NCBI GenBank assembly: GCA_965206365.1
Contig: CBDBJL010000004.1
Location: 62,001-126,000, forward strand
Reading direction: 5' to 3'
Length of the DNA: 64,000 nt
DNA from: CBDBJL01 sp965206365
Lineage (GTDB): Bacteria; Pseudomonadota; Alphaproteobacteria; JABAAW01; JAHZMA01
Below the pieces are notes generated by a model, which made no database searches, had not been told where the DNA came from, and saw only the letters and a program-made list of their open reading frames with translations. A program made the position numbers and the translations under genes. Numbering within the stretch: position 1 is the stretch's first letter; each line of letters opens with the position of its first letter. This document shows positions 61,845 through 64,000 of the stretch, one piece after another.

Positions 61845-63137
61845 ATGGATTTGAATGTTCAGCAAATTGAGCTGGAGCAGCTGGTTCCCTATGCCCGCAA
61901 CGCCCGCACACACAGTGAATCACAAGTGGCGCAGATTGCAGGTTCGATTGCTGAATTTGGCTTTGTGAACCCCGTTCTGGTTGGCGGCGATAATATCATC
62001 ATCGCGGGACATGGGCGTGTGATGGCAGCTAAGAAATTGGGATTGAAAACGGTTCCGACCATCAAGCTGGATCATCTGACAGAAAACCAGCGCCGCGCAT
62101 TGGTGATTGCCGATAACAAGATCGCCGAGAATGCCGGATGGGATGAAGAATTATTGCGATTGGAATTACAAAATCTTGCAGATGAGGATTTCGATCTTGA
62201 TCTGCTGGGCTTTGACGATGTGGAGTTGGATGATTTATTGACATCATTGGATGACGATGAAGCAGCCGCACTTGATGAAAACATTCCAGAAGTACAGGAA
62301 AACCCTGTCAGCCGTACAGGCGATATCTGGATTATGGGTGAGCACCGTTTGCTCTGTGGCGACTCCACAAGCGAAGCCGACATGAAAAAACTGATGGCTG
62401 GGGAACTGGCAGATATGGTCTTTACCGATCCACCCTACAATGTGAATTACGGCGATACGGCTAAGGACAAGCTGCGCTCCAAAGGTGGAGCCAAAGCCGG
62501 ACGCAAGATTATGAATGATAATCTGGGCGATGACTTTGAGGCGTTTCTAACCGCAGCCTGCAAAAATATGTTGGTTCATACCAAGGGTGCTCTATACATC
62601 TGTATGAGTTCCAGCGAGCTGGATACGCTGCAAAGCGCCTTCCGCAATGCGGGTGGCAAATGGTCGACCTTTATCATCTGGGCGAAGAATACCTTCACCC
62701 TTGGCCGCTCTGATTATCAGCGCCAATATGAGCCCATCCTCTATGGTTGGAAAGATGGTAATGACCGCTACTGGTGCGGTGCGCGTGATCAGGGTGATGT
62801 CTGGTTTTATAATAAACCGCAGAAGAATGATCTGCACCCGACCATGAAGCCTGTTGATCTGGTGGTGCGCGGGATTAAAAACTCCAGCAAGACGCTGGAT
62901 ATTGTGCTCGATCCCTTTGGTGGGTCTGGCTCAACATTGATTGCTGCAGAACACACTGGAAGGCAGGCGCGGTTGATTGAGCTTGATCCCAAATATGTGG
63001 ATGTGATTGTGCGTCGCTGGCAGGAGATGACCGGATTACAGGCAACGCTATCTGGTACCGATCAGGACTTTAAGTCTGTTGAAAAAGACCGCCTTGGCGG
63101 TAAGGCCGAAGCCTCACTGCCTGTGGAGGGCGAGTGA
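61845..63137 (+). CDS. ParB-domain / DNA methyltransferase fusion
   Basis: A 430-residue protein with a ParB/Srx-like domain at about 1-130 (LVPYARNARTHSESQVAQIAGSIAEFGFVNPVLV, GHGRVMAAKKLG) joined to a beta-class N6-adenine or N4-cytosine methyltransferase. The catalytic motif DPPY is at 195-198 and the SAM-binding motif DPFGGSGST near 356-364, in the order of the beta class. The linker at 112-150 is very acidic. Such fusions are common in phages and islands; they may modify phage DNA against host restriction or mark it. No cognate nuclease is adjacent. Target sequence unknown. Confidence 0.9.
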   Translation: MDLNVQQIELEQLVPYARNARTHSESQVAQIAGSIAEFGFVNPVLVGGDNIIIAGHGRVMAAKKLGLKTVPTIKLDHLTENQRRALVIADNKIAENAGWDEELLRLELQNLADEDFDLDLLGFDDVELDDLLTSLDDDEAAALDENIPEVQENPVSRTGDIWIMGEHRLLCGDSTSEADMKKLMAGELADMVFTDPPYNVNYGDTAKDKLRSKGGAKAGRKIMNDNLGDDFEAFLTAACKNMLVHTKGALYICMSSSELDTLQSAFRNAGGKWSTFIIWAKNTFTLGRSDYQRQYEPILYGWKDGNDRYWCGARDQGDVWFYNKPQKNDLHPTMKPVDLVVRGIKNSSKTLDIVLDPFGGSGSTLIAAEHTGRQARLIELDPKYVDVIVRRWQEMTGLQATLSGTDQDFKSVEKDRLGGKAEASLPVEGE

Positions 63138-63329
63138 AGCCTCAAATAAGGCTTTAGCATCGCCAAGCAGCCGATCAAGGTCAATAATAGAGCCGGCAGC
63201 GTTGCGATTGCCGTCATCCATGTAACCGCAGCCCTCTTGTGCGAGGGTGGCCGCTTTTTCCAGCATGTCACGCATGGCGTTCATGTTGGCTTGGATGGCG
63301 TTATTGATAACGGGGTTTTGGGTACTCAT
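63114..63329 (-). CDS. Small conserved island protein
   Basis: A 71-residue protein: NNAIQANMNAMRDMLEKAATLAQEGCGYMDDGNRNAAGSIIDLDRLLGDAKALF. No function known. It has an AAGGAAA ribosome site, starts in a 4-base overlap with the DUF3489 stop, and ends 24 bases inside the methyltransferase gene, tail to tail. Confidence 0.6.
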   Translation of the reverse strand: MSTQNPVINNAIQANMNAMRDMLEKAATLAQEGCGYMDDGNRNAAGSIIDLDRLLGDAKALFEASLALHRQ

Positions 63330-63553
63330 GCTTGGGTTTCCTTTTTCTCGGTTGGTTTGAGGTAATAACGGCGGTCTGCGTGTTGTTTTTCTGAGCTCAA
63401 CTCAAAGCCTTCGAGCTTTTTGATGACTCGGGACAGAACGCCGCGCACCGTATGTTTTTGCCAGCCCGTCAGTTTCATCATCTCATCGATGCTGGCTCCT
63501 TCCTTGGCGCTGAGCGTTTCGATGATCTGGGCTTGTTTGGTGGTCTTACTCAT
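63326..63553 (-). CDS. DUF3489 winged-helix-like protein
   Basis: A 75-residue protein with the DUF3489 pattern: QAQIIETLSAKEGASIDEMMKLTGWQKHTVRGVLSRVIKKLEG, a helix-turn-helix-like fold, followed by RRYYLKP. Probably a small DNA-binding regulator. It is coupled to both neighbours. Confidence 0.85.
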   Translation of the reverse strand: MSKTTKQAQIIETLSAKEGASIDEMMKLTGWQKHTVRGVLSRVIKKLEGFELSSEKQHADRRYYLKPTEKKETQA

Positions 63554-63750
63554 TACTTACCTCCTGTGGCGGTAGATTGTTGGCCCGCTTCATAAGCGGT
63601 TTCTAATGCGGCCTTGATGGACCAGACCGCGCAGTCGTGAAAATCGAGGCTGTCGCTCTTGCGGGTCTTAAGGGTTTCAAGATGCAGTTCGTCTTTGGCG
63701 ATCTGCGCCAGTATTTGGTCTTTTTGGGTGTGTTTTATGTGGTTTGTCAT
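63553..63750 (-). CDS. DUF6900-like small protein
   Basis: A 65-residue protein from ATG 63750 (AAAGGAGC upstream); the frame extends to 63807 but without a ribosome site. The core LETLKTRKSDSLDFHDCAVWSIKAALETAYEAG fits the family I know as DUF6900. No function known. First gene of a three-gene minus-strand operon, divergent from the terminase-like gene. Confidence 0.7.
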   Translation of the reverse strand: MTNHIKHTQKDQILAQIAKDELHLETLKTRKSDSLDFHDCAVWSIKAALETAYEAGQQSTATGGK

Positions 63751-63834
63751 GGTTGCTCCTTTGCTTGTTGACGTGTTCATAAACGCTTGGAAGCTAAGAA
63801 TTATCAAGTCAATTCAAGGGATTAATCGAAGAAT

Positions 63835-64000
63835 ATGGGCGTATCGATCCGAGAATATGCAAGACAGCGCGGTGTCAGCGATACCGCCGTCAGAAAGGCG
63901 CTGAAACAAGGCCGCATTACCGCTGAGCCTGATGGCACTATTGATGTAGAACGCGCTGATCGGGAATGGTCATCCAATACGGCGAAGCCACAAACAAAGC
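63835..64000 (+). CDS. Terminase small subunit-like protein, N-terminal part (cut by window)
   Basis: 55 codons are visible from ATG 63835. VSIREYARQRGVSDTAVRKALKQGRI with EPDGTIDVERADREW is the winged-helix DNA-binding start seen in lambda Nu1-type terminase small subunits and related phage packaging proteins. It implies that packaging genes follow to the right, so the element is phage-derived. The open frame runs off the end. Confidence 0.65.
   Translation, partial: MGVSIREYARQRGVSDTAVRKALKQGRITAEPDGTIDVERADREWSSNTAKPQTK

Larger units (their letters stand above)
52712..64000. mobile_element. Prophage-like genomic island (right end outside window)
   Basis: From just after the tRNA terminator the gene content and composition change: LexA-like repressor, two unknown proteins, DUF2924, large serine recombinase, ParB-like HTH, sigma-like and RepA-like genes, RuvC, small DUF genes, DNA methyltransferase, DUF3489 and a terminase-small-subunit-like start. 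Sampled lines rise from 20/60 G+C in the chromosome to 32/60 at 59221. The left boundary is only bracketed between 52641 and 52890, and no attachment repeats can be paired because the right end is not in the window. Confidence 0.8.

Noticed and set aside
1..64000. CRISPR arrays, rRNA genes and insertion sequences
   Set aside because: No regularly spaced repeats, rRNA-like segments or IS transposase genes were seen. The only recombinase is the island serine recombinase.

Overview
The window reads as chromosome of a flagellated, AT-rich alphaproteobacterium, with an incoming prophage-like island occupying the last ~11 kb. The class call rests on a CtrA-type regulator next to fliI/fliJ, an AapJ-type amino acid binding protein, the miaB-phoH-ybeY-corC block, the rplU-rpmA-obgE-proB block, and a pgsA-moaD-moaE neighbourhood. 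I cannot fix the order or genus. Composition shifts visibly: one sampled 60-base line in pheT (24241) has 20 G+C, one in the cargo genes (54181) has 25, and one in the island core (59221) has 32.

Chromosomal part (1-52640). The left edge holds the start of cheA. Then come miaB, phoH, ybeY and corC (tRNA modification, RNA/ribosome maturation, a CBS-domain membrane-associated protein), an XRE regulator, xthA, an Fe-S carrier, a HIG1 protein, a PduO adenosyltransferase, an orphan TRAP binding protein, a redoxin, GtrA and SufE. RluD, an M48-TPR protease and ctrA lie on the minus strand. ctrA is divergent from fliI-fliJ, and a perfect TTAA-N7-TTAA CtrA box sits between them. parE, gshB and yciB follow. 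A long minus-strand run (rpmI-rplT-pheS-pheT-pgsA-mobB-moeA-moaD-moaE, then map and radC) mixes translation with molybdenum cofactor synthesis. Further right are a chemoreceptor with a CxxCH haem motif, yraN and an LpoA-like lipoprotein, an EnvZ/OmpR pair, ilvE, recX, msrP (a molybdoenzyme, which links to the local moa/moe genes), glpX, recJ, tusA, parC, an MscS channel, truA, two orphan solute-binding proteins, rplU-rpmA-obgE-proB and two tRNAs (Tyr GTA, Ser GGA).

Island (about 52.7 kb to beyond 64000). A minus-strand three-gene overlapping operon encodes a LexA-like self-cleaving repressor and two proteins of 401 and 350 residues that I do not recognise. The operon has its own promoter with an inverted-repeat operator across the -10 box and a terminator at its end. 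Rightwards run a small protein, DUF2924, a large serine recombinase, a ParB-like HTH protein, a truncated sigma-region-2 gene running out of frame into a RepA-like ATPase, a ten-copy hexamer array, a RuvC-like nuclease, two small DUF genes, a 20-bp perfect palindrome with a promoter and terminator behind it, a ParB-domain/DNA methyltransferase fusion, three small minus-strand genes and the start of a terminase-small-subunit-like gene cut by the window edge. Recombinase, replication, modification and packaging genes together indicate an integrated phage or phage-derived element; the LexA-led pair looks like its cargo.

The two observations I rate highest are a CtrA whose phospho-acceptor Asp51 is Glu (the classical phosphomimetic substitution, here apparently natural) and the LexA-gated operon of two unknown proteins.
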